NCBI GenBank assembly: GCA_951640165.1
Contig: OX621244.1
Coordinates: 19,920,001 to 19,984,000, forward strand
DNA from: Pseudoips prasinana
Lineage: Eukaryota > Arthropoda > Insecta > Lepidoptera > Nolidae
Length of the DNA stretch: 64,000 nt
Direction of reading: 5' to 3'
The number at the start of each line of letters is the position of its first letter. Positions within the stretch are counted from its first letter, which is position 1. Made by a program: the position numbers and the translations under genes. Positions 10,751 through 21,472 of the stretch are shown in pieces. The notes below the pieces were generated by a model. It saw only the letters and a program-made list of their open reading frames with translations. It made no database searches and was not told where the DNA came from.

Positions 10751-11051
10751 TTTCCACAAAGTAACACCAAATTCCATTACTTGCCTTCCTTTTTTAGTAT
10801 TGACATTTTACTAGTAAACAAATGATAAGTACCTAAGAGACGTAGTCAATAAGTTGGCGGGATTATACGTTCGTTCCTCGGAGAGCACATAAAGTGGTTG
10901 AACACGCACCCCAGTCAGTTCGTCCCTAAGGTAGTACAAACTGTCAAGGAAAAAAATATAGTGACCATAAAGCTGAATTCGGTAAAATTTCATGATCTTG
11001 GGGAAAAATAACGGAAAAGGAAAACTAGCACATTGAGATTTCCATACAAAG
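10751..11051. other. Unassigned DNA
   Basis: No recognisable coding. The phrase cgttcgttcctcggagagcac near 10868 weakly recalls the family U repeat end. Confidence 0.3.
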
Positions 11052-11294
11052 TTCATCGTAACAACCGTAAGAAGTCCACTGCTGGACAAAAGCTTCTCCC
11101 AAGAATCATCTGGGGGGATATGCCATAATCAACACGCTTGGCAGACGAGTTGGTGATCACAGTATGATGGTTATAGTACTCAGAAAGAAACTGCTGCCCG
11201 GCTCTGCTAGATATCCCCGGGTCAACATCTACGCCTCCCACGGGATGAGATGGGGTGAAAATATTCTGATATTAGCCGCCGTCGCCATACAAAG
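11052..11294 (-). repeat. RTE-tailed non-autonomous repeat (family S)
   Basis: Reverse copy. Starts gtaagaagtccactgctggac (the RTE-shared 3' end), passes cacgcttggcagacgagttgg and actgctgcccggctctgct, and ends near cacgggatgagatggggtga and gccgtcgccatac. Confidence 0.7.
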
Positions 11295-11394
11295 TTAGTT
11301 AGTTCTTTAAACCAAATTGTAAGTCCATGACTGGATGCTAGCGACATAAACCAAATAAACATATCATGATAATGTCCTCCTGGTTGAATTTAGG

Positions 11395-11860
11395 CTACAG
11401 CGGACAGTCTCAACGGAGATTAGCCATCTGCGCGGACATATATTATTGTATGTATATGTGTGTGTGTGTGTATGTGTGTGACAAAGGACTCCCTCAGGGA
11501 TCTCCACAACAGCCAGTCCTACGTTACCCGCATCCAGTGGCTTCCCGCAACCCTTGCACGATCGTCGGTCCACCTTGTAGGGGGCCTGCCCACGCTGCGT
11601 CCTCCGGGCTATGTCGGCTACTTTTGTTCACCTGCGGATTCCGACATTTTTTATTCGATTGCGCAAAGATACTGCGAGCATAGCCCTCTCCATTGCTCTT
11701 TGGTTGACCTTGAGCCTTCTAACGACGCCCATAGTAAACGACCACGTCTCCTAGTATGTGCGAAAATAAAGGCACACTCTCTTTCTTGATCAGAATAGAC
11801 GGGCTAGCTGACACGAAAAGACAGAAAGATCGTGCGTAAGATGCACGGCTTTACGTGCTC
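11395..11860. repeat. Family U repeat interrupted by an RTE tail fragment
   Basis: Left part 11395-11450 (ggctacagcggacagtctca, gattagccatctgcgcggac) and right part 11766-11860 (aaaggcacactctctttctt, gcacggctttacgtgctct) belong to family U. The RTE fragment and a (TG)n tract separate them. Boundaries by eye. Confidence 0.5.
11482..11765 (-). pseudogene. RTE-type LINE, RT tail fragment with internal deletion
   Basis: Reverse complement gives the GRPPTRW-type C-terminus of the RTE RT (from ccaccttgtagggggcctgc on the forward strand) and, higher up, the block upstream of it. Compared with the copies at 0.3 and 54.7 kb, roughly 80 bp between gcgtcctcc and gggctatgtcgg is missing. That removes the GHIARR...KVLEW segment. 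The forward-strand open frames are shadows. A (TG)n microsatellite lies just to the left (11456-11480). Confidence 0.75.
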
Positions 11861-12778
11861 TCCGAATGACGGGAGAAGAGCACCATCCAATTGCTGAGTC
11901 GAAGTTGAAAATGACTCGACCTGAAATGAATCATTTTCAGGTCTAGCCATTCTTGTATGGCAGTATTCAAGTTTAAAGTAGAAGAATAGCATAGTATATT
12001 GATAAAAGCGACTAAAGTGAATCCAGAAATTACATTTCTGCAAGGAAGGAACACTGGCGTCACCTTTGCTGAAAGTAAGTATTACTAGCAGAAAATTAGC
12101 GTATCTATATTAATGAAAGTTCAAACACTATATTCGGCCTACCATTATATGATACAATTATTATAATATATTTATATAACAATACCTATATCTGTATATT
12201 AATTACTTTGTGAATGGTGTCCAATAACATAAGTTCTCAAACTAATTGGGTATGAAAAAATCGATTCTTCCAAGAAAGAACAGCAAAACGTGAAATAAAG
12301 ACGAACTTACTTCTTGTTCTTGTTCTCCTTGTCTCCGTGCTTTGGAGGTCACGTCAAGCTATCGGTCCCGGTTGTCGCCATTAGGCAAGCCGCCCGGCTT
12401 GAATAACTGTGACACTAGGGTAACCACTGCTCATGCGATAATTAAGTAACCGGGACCGACAGATTAACGTGTCTTCCGAAGCATGGAGACACTCAGAAGT
12501 TAGCCCACCTTGGTGGTTACCCATCCACATATCTAAGTGCTTGGTATGAGCTCTAGAAAAGGTTAAAAAAATCCTAAAAAATACATGATATCAAAATAGA
12601 CTAGAATACATTTAATATTCATTATTAACGTTATTATTTCATCTTCATAAAATGAATTTATAACACTGCCATTAACATTGCCTAGGGAGTTTATGTTTAT
12701 GTAATTAAACGTTTAACAAACAACATTAACAATCAAAATAAAATTGAGAGAGAATATTTGTGATATTAACCACAATTA
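11861..12778. other. Unassigned DNA with a GC-richer repeat remnant
   Basis: Around 12340-12510 there is a GC-richer stretch with inverted phrases (atcggtcccggtt and aaccgggaccgac) and cttccgaagcatggagacac, resembling widespread non-coding repeats. The rest is AT-rich with no feature seen. Confidence 0.35.
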
Positions 12779-14294
12779 AAACACAAAGGATCTGTGGGGT
12801 CTATCTGTTAAGACTGTTTCATCAATTATTACTATAATCGCCCCACACTTAGCTACTGTGTTCAATTGCTGTGTTGCATCAGGTGTATTTCCTGACTTGA
12901 TGAAGTATAGTAAAATCATTCCTTTGTTTAAAGCTGGTGATACTTCAGACCCTTCAAATTTTCGACCTGTTTCCGTGCTGCCCACTCTTAGTAAAATATT
13001 TGAAAAGCTTATGCTTAGCCAGCTGCTCAGACACTTTAATATACATAATTTACTACACCGGAAACAGTTTGGATTCACAAAGGGTTGTTCAACCATAGAT
13101 GCAGGGGTCAACTTATTAAAAAGTATATTCGCGGCGTGGGAAGACTCGCAAGATGCATTAGGTATCTTTTGCGATTTGTCCAAAGCGTTCGATTGCGTTC
13201 ATCATGATACTCTGGTCAGAAAATTACACCACTACGGTATTAGGAACAAGGCTCTCGAACTTCTGACTTCTTACTTGGGCAATAGAATTCAGAAGGTCGA
13301 AATAAACGGTAAAATATCTCCGGGATCTCCAGTGGTAATGGGCGTCCCACAGGGGTCAATTCTGGGCCCATTTTTGTTTTTAATTTATATAAATGACTTA
13401 CCTTACTACGTAAGGGATAAGCATGAGATTGTGTTGTTTGCAGATGATACTTCCCTGACGTTCAAAATAAACCGACAATTAAGCAATTTTGACGATGTTA
13501 ATGATGCAATCTCTAAAGTTGTTCATTGGTTTAATGCCAATAATCTTGTGCTTAATGATAAGAAAACTAAAGTCATTAAATTCACTACACCGAATGTGAA
13601 ACAGGCGACAACCAATGTACAACTTAATGGAGCTAGGTTGGACCCTGTTGAATCAACTGTGTTCTTGGGTATCACTATTGACTCCAAGCTACAATGGAGC
13701 CCACAAATAGAAAAACTGTCCGGCAAATTAAGTTCTGCAGCATATGCAGTGAAAACTATTAGACGGCTGACTGATGTTGACACAGCTAGAATGGTTTATT
13801 TCAGTTATTTTCATAGTGTAATGTCCTATGGAATTCTTCTCTGGGGTAGCTCTGCTGACATTGACACCATATTTATATTGCAAAAAAGAGCTGTAAGAGC
13901 TATCTATAATCTTGGCCCTAGAGTGTCTCTAAGAGAAAAATTCAAAGAGGTCAACATTCTAACTGTACCATCTCAGTATATATATGAAAACTTACTATAT
14001 GTGCATAAAAATATCGATTCCTTCTGTAAAAGGAGCGATACACATAATGTAAATACTAGATATAAGAATAATCTCATACTGCATACTACCCGTCTCCACA
14101 AAATAAGTAACTCTTTTATGGGGCAATGTATAAGATTCTATAACAAACTTCCCAATGATATTAGAGAATTGTCTACGAATAAGTTTAAAAGAATTATTAA
14201 AGCCAAATTGTGTAGCAGGGCATATTACAAAATTTCTGATTATTTAAGTGATAAAAGTGCTTGGGATGGAGTTGTTCTGAGTCAACACACATGA
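12779..14294 (+). CDS. CR1/Jockey-like LINE reverse transcriptase, 5'-truncated but open
   Basis: RNA-directed DNA polymerase of a non-LTR retrotransposon, which copies its own RNA at a nicked target. The frame is open from just after a TAA at about 12776 to 14294, about 505 residues. It begins in the middle of an element (NTKDLWGLSVKTVSSII), so the upstream endonuclease is missing. Blocks in order: SKIIPLFKAGD, NFRPVSVLPTLSKIFEKLM, QFGFTKGCSTIDAG, DLSKAFDCVHHDTL, MGVPQGSILGP, catalytic LFADDTS (FADD at 13437-13448), FLGITIDSKLQW, and thumb/C-terminal YGILLWGSS and LQKRAVRAIYNLGPR. No stop or frameshift in this span, so the domain may be recent, although the copy cannot be autonomous. No ATG governs the frame; GTG at 12858 is not meaningful as a start here. 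Confidence 0.9.
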
Positions 14295-14472
14295 TTGTAA
14301 TTAATCTTAAGTATATTTTATTTTAAAAAAGGATTCCTACTGAGTTTTCTGGCAGTGTTTCTCAGTAGCTGCCACGTCATGCACTGCACGGTAGGGTAAA
14401 AAAAATATGACGATTCCACATAAATGTAAAATTTTTACGGAATAAAGTTACTTTGATTTGATTTGATTTGAT
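14295..14472 (+). repeat. 3' UTR and tandem tail of the 12.8-kb LINE
   Basis: Follows the RT stop. Contains AATAAAG (14441-14447) and ends with about four TTTGA units (14452-14472), a short tandem 3' end rather than poly(A), as in CR1-like LINEs. Confidence 0.75.
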
Positions 14473-15151
14473 CCGATACAAGGTGTAACATTAATACAAT
14501 ACAATACAATAAACAATTCATTTATTATCTTCCACAAAGTTATGCTTATGACTAATAAAGATGAGAGAGAGTTAACTGGAGTAAAATTAAGATCAGCCCA
14601 TGAAACTAAATAGTTTAGATGATACCAGTTTGTGGGAAACGAACATTATTTATTGACTCCCCATACATTAAAAATGCATCAGCTAAACATTATTCTTGCC
14701 AAGAAGTACGAGAAGTTAATATTTTTCTTGTATATTTTGTATTATGATGTGCTACATAGTGTTTAGCTTTATATGCGAATTAAGCTCCTTATATTCCGCC
14801 CACTACCTACTTTAAATGTTGTGTGTGAGCTGATTTTGATAAATTGTGCTAACTATTTCTGTTGAAGTACTGAACTCAATCACGTTGCTGTGCATTATAC
14901 GCAGCATTCGCTCTTTATGTTGGGAATATATTTCTAATGCTTGAAGTTATTTCTACTCTATAAATCGGAATTAACTGAAAGCTTTTCTTGGTGAACTTAT
15001 TGTTAACTAAAAATATGTATATTGTTGAAATTGAACATAAATAGCGTGGGGTATTTAAGTCTAGTGTTGCCTAGACTTACCTGCGACAATACACTTTGTC
15101 TAGAATATCAGATCTGCGTTACGCAGATTTAATTTTACGTAGCCCGGCCGA
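14473..15151. other. Unassigned AT-rich DNA
   Basis: No supported feature before SINE A1. Confidence 0.4.
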
Positions 15152-15229
15152 AATAATATCTAGGGACAGTGTCACACAAATCATCCTAACCCCAAACTAA
15201 GCAAAGCTTGTACTATGGGTAACAGGCGA
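15152..15229 (-). mobile_element. SINE family A (copy A1), left part, split by the BEL element
   Basis: Reverse-orientation SINE tail: agggacagtgtcacac, then aaccccaaactaagcaaagc and tactatgggtaacaggcga. It continues at 20452 after the LTR element (ggcgacgatatacatc). The joined sequence matches the uninterrupted copy at 56621-56865 (accaggcgacgatatacata). Confidence 0.85.
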
Positions 15230-15433
15230 TGTTCGTGCATCATCGGCACTCGTCGGCTGGCATCGATTGTGGCGCGCGGGCGCGGGTTCTCGCCCGGTCT
15301 AACGGCACTCTCGGCGGACGAACCGCACCGACGACACGCGCGTTACTCATTATTTTATATATAGTCCATGTTTAATTATATTATGTTGTACTGCATATAC
15401 TAGGTTTACAGTCCACTAGTCTTTCATTTTACA
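15230..15433 (+). repeat. 5' LTR
   Basis: 204 bp, TGTTCGTGCATC...CATTTTACA. The left half is GC-rich (ggcgcgcgggcgcggg). The only difference from the 3' LTR is tactaggttt here against tactagtttt there. Confidence 0.95.
15352..15362 (+). promoter_or_regulatory. Possible TATA box in the 5' LTR
   Basis: attttatatat lies mid-LTR downstream of the GC-rich part, a plausible core promoter. The same sequence occurs in the 3' LTR. Position-based inference only. Confidence 0.35.
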
Positions 15434-15436
15434 TTT

Positions 15437-15451
15437 TGGTCACATCGAGCC
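15437..15451 (+). other. tRNA primer-binding site of the BEL element
   Basis: tggtcacatcgagcc begins three bases after the LTR and starts with TGG, the complement of a tRNA CCA end. I cannot say which tRNA it pairs with. Confidence 0.6.
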
Positions 15452-16125
15452 TCTTAAGTCGCGGTTTTGGGGGTCCAAGATCGTCGGCAGTTGGCAGTAC
15501 GCACGTCATCGAGAACTTTGGACTCGTGTTCGAGTTTGAAAACGTCGAGTCATCTTCACAACGGTTTTCGTCGGAGTCGCCGTATTTAAAACAAGAAGAC
15601 AACTACGTGCCTTTCCCTGAGATCTTCGAGTACGCCGTTGGTCTTTAAATCGATTAAGCTGGTCGAATTTCGCCAAGTCATCGCCTCGAGGGAGTAATCA
15701 GTTCGTCTTGTGGATAAGGATAAAGGCGTTTTGTGAGTCTGTTCCAATTATTTCCTTACTATTTCCAATCCAAACAGTTTTTAACGGATAGTGTTTATAA
15801 TTCTATTATATCTTTCCTTTTCACCTCTTTAAATTTGAGTCAACAGTTCCATTTCGCTAATATCATATTATCTATACATATTTATTGCGCTTAATGCACG
15901 ACTTATCACCAACCGTTCTGTAAAATAACGGTAAAATCAGCTGTGTGCACTCGCAAGCAAAGTGTGGCCGGCGCGTCGCGTCGAGTCCGTTGACCGGGTT
16001 TCAAGGTCACGCACGAGCCTATTCAATAATTATTCTTTTGTGTAGTTTTATTGCCTCATTAGTAAAAATATTATTTTTTCTTGGCCTATATTCACTGCTT
16101 ATCTTTTCACGTGCTTGGTGTCACA

Positions 16126-18123
16126 ATGTCCAAAGAAATAGAATTATTAGTTCGGAAGCGCAGTGCTATGAAAGCCAAGTTAACAAATTTTGGCAATTAC
16201 ATAACAATTCTTGTCAGCTGTGACACTATTTCCGATCTGCAACGCATTGAATTGGAGGGTCGTTTGAGTAAATTTGATGCCGTATACGATGAATTTGATA
16301 ATTTACAGTTGCAAATTGAAGTGCAGTCGGACAATACCGACGAGGCGTGTGCGGAGCGAGCCAGTTTCGAGGACCGGTTCCATGCATTAACTGCGAAAGC
16401 GCGCTGGTTGCTGGCCAGTGCCGGCGCTGCCGGTGATGTTGGGTCTGTAGCGGGCTCGGCAGTCAAACAATCAGGTGAATCGTTCCAACGTAACTTTATA
16501 CGCTTACCCAAAATTAATTTGCCTACTTTTGATGGTGGTTATCAGTACTGGCTTGAGTTTAGAGACACGTATTTGTCCCTAATACATAATGTTGGTTGTA
16601 TTGATGATATAACCAAGTTCCATTACTTACGCGCTTCCCTTAAGGGTGGGGCACTGGAAGTAATAAAAAACATTGATTTTAAAGGCGAACATTACCCAAT
16701 AGCGTGGAACTTGTTATGTGATCGTTACAATAATAGTAGACTGTTAGTTCATAATCACGTACAGGCTTTATTTGGTGTTGAAGGCATTTGTAAAGAGTCT
16801 TGTTACTCGTTACGTCGTTTAGTTGACGTCATTAACAAAAACATAAGAGCCTTAAAAACTTTAAATGAGCCCACGGAAAATTGGGATACATTGATTGTGT
16901 ATATGATGTCTAGTAAATTAGATTTAGTTACTATTAGAGAATGGGAACAGCATCGTAACACCTTACCCAAGTCACCCACATTGTTAGAATTTTGTTCATT
17001 TATAAATAATAAGGCTGATTTATTAGAAACATTGGAACATACTAGAGAGTCGAATAGAAATAACACTGTAGTAGTAGATACTAAACCTAAATCATATGTA
17101 GTTACCGATAGTCAAAGCGATAATTTAAATCGAAATAAAAAACAATATGGCCCTATTAAGTGTCCTTTGTGTAAAAAAAATCATTTTTTATTTAATTGTT
17201 ATGAATTTCGTAGTTTACCGGTTGAAACTCGCATTTGTAAAACAAAAGAATATAAACTTTGCTTTAATTGTTTACGTCCTGGCCATTTAACAAAGCGATG
17301 TAGATTATCGCGCTGTAAATATTGTAACGGTAGACATAGTACTCTTTTACATGTTGAGGAGCCCAAACCTACCAAGTTTCAAGATCCTATGCCCAGTAGT
17401 GTTGTCTTGTCTACTGACATTTCTGGAATTGCCTCTTTACCTTCTAGCAATACAGAACATGTTTCATTGACCAGTGATACTTCTATGCACCATACTACTG
17501 CTCCATATGTTTTACTTTCCACAGCGTGGGTGAAAGTCCTGGACAGCCGAGGCAACAAGGTGGACGCAAGAATCCTGCTTGATAACGGTAGCACAGCCAA
17601 CTTTATTACTAAGAAATTAAGTGATAAGCTAGGATTGCCTCGACGTAACGCGAGTTCCACCGTAACAGGTATTAACAGTCAAACTACCACTAGTACACAG
17701 TCTTGTAGCTTGAGTATGGAATCCTATAGAGGTAATCATAAAATACAGATTGATTGTTTTGTGTTACCTGCGATCACAAAAACACTACCGTCTGTTTTTA
17801 TTAACAATTGTTCATTACCGATTCCGTCAAATATTCAGCTAGCGGACCCGTCGTTTAACGTTCCGTCGGCAGTTGACATCCTTGTAGGGGCCGAGGTATT
17901 TTGGAGTGTTCTAGGTAATGCTACTATCAACCTAGGCAAAAACCTGCCCACGCTACGGGATACTAAGTTCGGATGGATAGTATCAGGTTCTGTGGGCGTT
18001 CCATTAAATTCATCTATGAACGTACAATCACACTTATGTCACCTATCATTAAGTGACCTTGATAATTTAAATAATTTTTGGGAACTTGATTCTGTTCCAC
18101 CAAAACATTTATTAGCTCACTAG
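16126..18123 (+). CDS. BEL/Pao Gag-protease polyprotein, ending at a TAG
   Basis: Structural protein and aspartic protease of the retrotransposon. I choose the Met of MSKEIELLVRKR at 16126; the frame is open upstream to 16081. The N-terminal third is charged, with the phrase FIRLPKINLPTFDGGYQYW near 16497, typical of Pao-type Gag. Three Cys/His knuckles follow: CPLCKKNHFLFNC (17161), CFNCLRPGHLTKRC (17260) and CKYCNGRHSTLLH. The protease has LLDNGSTANFI (Asp codon at 17581) and ends with DILVGAEVFWSVLGN and TKFGWIVSGSV. The frame stops at TAG 18121, but the sequence stays in frame and continues with recognisable family-like residues to a TAA at 18325. In most BEL elements Gag and Pol are one frame, so the TAG is probably a lesion. 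Confidence 0.9.
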   Translation: MSKEIELLVRKRSAMKAKLTNFGNYITILVSCDTISDLQRIELEGRLSKFDAVYDEFDNLQLQIEVQSDNTDEACAERASFEDRFHALTAKARWLLASAGAAGDVGSVAGSAVKQSGESFQRNFIRLPKINLPTFDGGYQYWLEFRDTYLSLIHNVGCIDDITKFHYLRASLKGGALEVIKNIDFKGEHYPIAWNLLCDRYNNSRLLVHNHVQALFGVEGICKESCYSLRRLVDVINKNIRALKTLNEPTENWDTLIVYMMSSKLDLVTIREWEQHRNTLPKSPTLLEFCSFINNKADLLETLEHTRESNRNNTVVVDTKPKSYVVTDSQSDNLNRNKKQYGPIKCPLCKKNHFLFNCYEFRSLPVETRICKTKEYKLCFNCLRPGHLTKRCRLSRCKYCNGRHSTLLHVEEPKPTKFQDPMPSSVVLSTDISGIASLPSSNTEHVSLTSDTSMHHTTAPYVLLSTAWVKVLDSRGNKVDARILLDNGSTANFITKKLSDKLGLPRRNASSTVTGINSQTTTSTQSCSLSMESYRGNHKIQIDCFVLPAITKTLPSVFINNCSLPIPSNIQLADPSFNVPSAVDILVGAEVFWSVLGNATINLGKNLPTLRDTKFGWIVSGSVGVPLNSSMNVQSHLCHLSLSDLDNLNNFWELDSVPPKHLLAH

Positions 18124-20230
18124 GAACGGGCTGGTAAAGAAAGTTTTATTTTTAATGCAAACCGTGATGATTCAGGGCAATATGTGGTCACCATGCTTCT
18201 GAATGAGGATCCAAGTGTGTTAGACGAGACATATAACATGGTTAAATGTCCTTCTGTGTCTTTAGAGTGTCGGTTCCAGATCGATCCTGTCTTCAAAGAG
18301 AGACATATTGCTTTCATGCAGGATTAAGAGCGTCTGAGACATGACAGAGCATCACTCTTCAAGGAGACCGTATTCAGGTGGTACCACTGAATTTCATACT
18401 GCATCACGGTGTAGACTAAATTCCGGACAGTCTTCGATGCCTTAGCTGCAACCCCTTCTGAATTTTCGTTGAACGACATTCAGATGGTGGGTACAACTGT
18501 CCAGGATAACCATTTTAAAGTTACGATTTGTCGTCAGAACCAATATGTTGTTATGGTGATATTAAAAAAAATATAGGTAAATAGGGCCCTACTGTTAGTA
18601 CGAGTACCTTTCATCCCTATTTGCTCCAACTTATTATTCGAACTTATTCTGAGTTACCTTGTAAGAATAGGTGATTTGTTTTAATACTTTTGCCTAATAT
18701 ACTGCCTCTGCATATTATCTAGGAACAAAATGTTTAGATAGTCATTAAAAAGCGGGGCTTTATTAGGAACAAGACTGTGTATGCGTGGAGCTACGTGCCG
18801 TCTAAGAGTAATCCGGCAGATCTTGTTTCTCGGGGGCTGAAGGCTGACCTTATCAGCGAGTGTTCTCTGTGGTGGTCAGGTTCTCAATTTTTGTCAAAAG
18901 ATGAAATGTACAGGTCAAATATGCCCAATAAAGCGTGAGACAGAATCTACCAGAAAATGTATCATCTCATGACATAGATAATTAAATTCTAAGCATAATT
19001 TAATTTAATTTCATCAATCACATAATCATGCATAAGTCATTTCATTAATTAATTCATTTTCAGATTTTAATATATTACGTTATCACTTTCACATTGGTCA
19101 ATAACAAAGCAGACTTCTTCCTTTGACTCCTTTATAGATAACGATGGCCATATTCGAGTCGGGAGACTTGAAAATTCTCCTTATGACTACAATGTCCAAT
19201 ATCCCTTATTGCTGGGTGGTAATGATTACATGTCTAATATTATATTTAGCAAATAATATTGTATTGGCCTCTTGCTGGCAGAGACTGGGCTAAAATAATA
19301 GTAAAAAATTGTATGCTTCAAAAATAAATCAAGATATTTAGTCCATGGGTCACTTGCCTACCTTTAAGGATTCATTTAAAATTCCCATTTTAATGCAGCG
19401 TAGCTTATGCCAGGCCAGTATTGTTAGCTGTTCGCAAGGGGAGGGGGTATAAGCTTATAAAGGCCTACCTGTGAATGTTTGTTTGCCTTACCGTCAAGGC
19501 CGTTCATATCGAGCTTGTTACAGACCTATCAAAAGAAGCTTACTTGGCTGCCTTAACTTGCGCGTCGTAGCAAGCCTAATTTTATGTTGTCTGATAACGG
19601 CACTAATTTGATACATGCAATAATTTTATTTTTCCTGCGAATATTGATTTTGAGGTCAACAAGGCATCGGATTTACTGTGCCTCCTTACTTACCCCATTT
19701 CAATGGTATTGCGGAAGCTTCCGTTCACTCAACCCTTCTTGGTACAACGCATTTTACGTGTGACGAAATGGTCAACTGTTTGTTTCAAATAGAGGTTGTA
19801 CTTAATTCCTGTCCTCTCACTCATCTTTCCGTTGATCCTTTAGATTTAACTGCCCTAACTCCTTCTCACTTCAAAATTGACCGGCCACTCACGTCTGTTC
19901 TGCATCCATAGGTGGCTGACGTAATCATCGAGCGGCTGGAGCACTACGATAGATTAGAACATGCCTGACAGCGCTTTTGAAAGACATTCTATTTAGAGTA
20001 TGTTTCTTTGCTACAGTTAGACGAAATGAGCCGCTTCTACAGGGCAGCTGTCTGTTGGCATACTGGACCTCTTCATTGAGTGGGGACAATTGCCACTGGT
20101 GTGGCCACTGAGACGAGTGACCGAGGTCTTCCCTGGGAGCGACGGAGCGACGCGCTTCGTGAAGCTAAAGACTAAGAAGGGGACACTGCTGCGGGCCTAC
20201 CACGTGTGCCCACTTCCCTTGTTTTGAATG
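18124..20230 (+). pseudogene. BEL/Pao Pol remnant (RT, RNase H, integrase)
   Basis: Short recognisable pieces in shifting frames, in the right order. First an in-frame continuation of the Gag-Pro frame to 18325. Then RT start: SLNDIQMVGTTVQD near 18468-18511. The RT palm and most of RNase H are gone, since the next recognisable piece, YVPSKSNPADLVSRGLKADL, is already at about 18795. Integrase follows: DNDGHIRVGGRLENSP near 19141, AVHIELVTDLSKEAYLA near 19500, a second catalytic region LSDNGTNF near 19588, PPYLPHFNGIAEASVHS near 19681 with the last acidic residue, LNSCPLTHLSVDPLDLTALT near 19805, and a C-terminal WPLRRVTEVFPGSDG near 20105. Multiple frameshifts and large internal deletions make it non-functional. 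Confidence 0.85.
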
Positions 20231-20234
20231 CTTC

Positions 20235-20247
20235 AAGGCGGGGAGGA
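20235..20247 (+). other. Polypurine tract
   Basis: aaggcggggagga lies directly before the 3' LTR, the expected site for plus-strand priming. Confidence 0.65.
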
Positions 20248-20451
20248 TGTTCGTGCATCATCGGCACTCGTCGGCTGGCATCGATTGTGGCGCGCGGGCG
20301 CGGGTTCTCGCCCGGTCTAACGGCACTCTCGGCGGACGAACCGCACCGACGACACGCGCGTTACTCATTATTTTATATATAGTCCATGTTTAATTATATT
20401 ATGTTGTACTGCATATACTAGTTTTACAGTCCACTAGTCTTTCATTTTACA
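20248..20451 (+). repeat. 3' LTR
   Basis: 204 bp, one base different from the 5' LTR. Followed at once by the second ggcga target duplication. Confidence 0.95.
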
Positions 20452-20507
20452 GGCGACGATATACATCATTACTTATATAGATAGATAAATACTTATATAT
20501 TCTATAG
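20452..20507 (-). mobile_element. SINE family A (copy A1), right part
   Basis: Resumes with the duplicated ggcga and cgatatacatc, then ttatatagatagataaatac. The head half with the pol III boxes is missing, because a family B SINE starts at about 20508. Confidence 0.8.
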
Positions 20508-20718
20508 AATAATATTAATAATATTATGGGACATTATTCACACATACGGCCATCTGATTTTTAACTAAGCAGACCTTGTAGGTACTTTGGAAACCAGATA
20601 ACTGTTATATACTATAAACATGTTTATGCTCACAAATATCTGTCCTGGGTGGGAATCGGACCCACGACCTGCAGCGTGAAAGGCAAGCATTCACCAACCA
20701 CACCAAACGGCCCGTTTA
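20508..20718 (-). mobile_element. SINE family B (copy B3)
   Basis: Reverse copy: gggacattattcacaca, then taactaagcagaccttgt at left, then gtcctgggtgggaatcggac (B box complement) and gacctgcagcgtgaaaggca to the head. Part of the tail-proximal linker is deleted. Confidence 0.8.
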
Positions 20719-21433
20719 TAATTGCCTAAACTTATCTGATTCAGTCGTCATTCGGTAGGTACTTGCCTATTCTTATGTATTTGCTCACATAGCAGAATTA
20801 AGGGAATTCTGGTTCAACAACACGTGCTCACAGATACATTCCACGTCAAAATAATCGCATTGCCTAATGCCAATACCGACCCTGATTGACTTTTAAAGTC
20901 GAATCAATATTATTTAAATCTCTCCAAGTGATTACCTTCAGGGATAATTAATATGCACAACGCATTTGCAAGTCTTTATACTAGAAGGGGAACGCCATGT
21001 TAGATGAATGTTCATAAAATAATTAAGCCTAGACTAATAATGGGAGACGAAATACTTAGAATCCATTACGACTCTTTACACTTAACTAATCCTCAGAATT
21101 GATCAGGTAATGCGTCCGATGGCGAAATACATTATTTCACTTCCTACTTCAAGGCTGTATTATACTAAATTAATTAACGTTTTTATTCTGTAAATTAGAA
21201 ACTAATATAATTTAAGCTGGTCATATACTTATTTCATATCTCACTGCCTATTTGTGGAGACCTGTGATTGGCCTTCAATTACTAATTATAGTTTTGTAAT
21301 TGTTTTTAAGTGCTGTAGGTCTTTCTTAATATTAAATAAATAAATACATAAATTACAACATGTCAGGTGATTCACTTAGTATGAAGGGCTAAACTATTGT
21401 TTACTTTACGCAAAAATAATATCCTGTGACATT
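20719..21433. other. Unassigned DNA, possible LINE 3' end at 21200-21355
   Basis: ttaataaataaataaatacataaa-like sequence near 21330-21355 resembles a LINE tandem tail. Otherwise nothing seen. Confidence 0.35.
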
Positions 21434-21472
21434 ATTAGCCCACAAACTACACCAGTAGTTTGTGGGCTAATC
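21434..21472. repeat. 17-bp inverted repeat (hairpin)
   Basis: attagcccacaaactac and gtagtttgtgggctaat are exact complements around accag. The right arm begins the LINE fragment that follows, so the left arm is probably a templated inverted copy made at integration. Confidence 0.8.

Larger units (their letters stand above)
15230..20451 (+). mobile_element. BEL/Pao LTR retrotransposon, 5,222 bp, defective pol
   Basis: Complete by its ends: 204-bp LTRs (15230-15433 and 20248-20451) start TG and end CA and differ at one position. A 5-bp duplication, ggcga, flanks it (15225-15229 and 20452-20456). Inside are a primer-binding site, an open gag-protease frame, a collapsed RT/RNase H/integrase region and a purine-rich tract before the 3' LTR. 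Family is set by the protein order (gag with three Cys/His knuckles, LLDNGS protease, BEL-type RT and integrase phrases). It cannot encode its own reverse transcription. Near-identical LTRs imply a recent jump, probably using enzymes made by another copy. Confidence 0.92.

Noticed and set aside
11364..11573. Reverse frame with HTHTHTHT
   Set aside because: It is a (TG)n microsatellite joined to antisense RTE tail.
15436..15648. 70-codon frame just after the BEL 5' LTR
   Set aside because: It lies in the leader between primer-binding site and gag, starts inside the primer-binding site, and has no relation to Gag.
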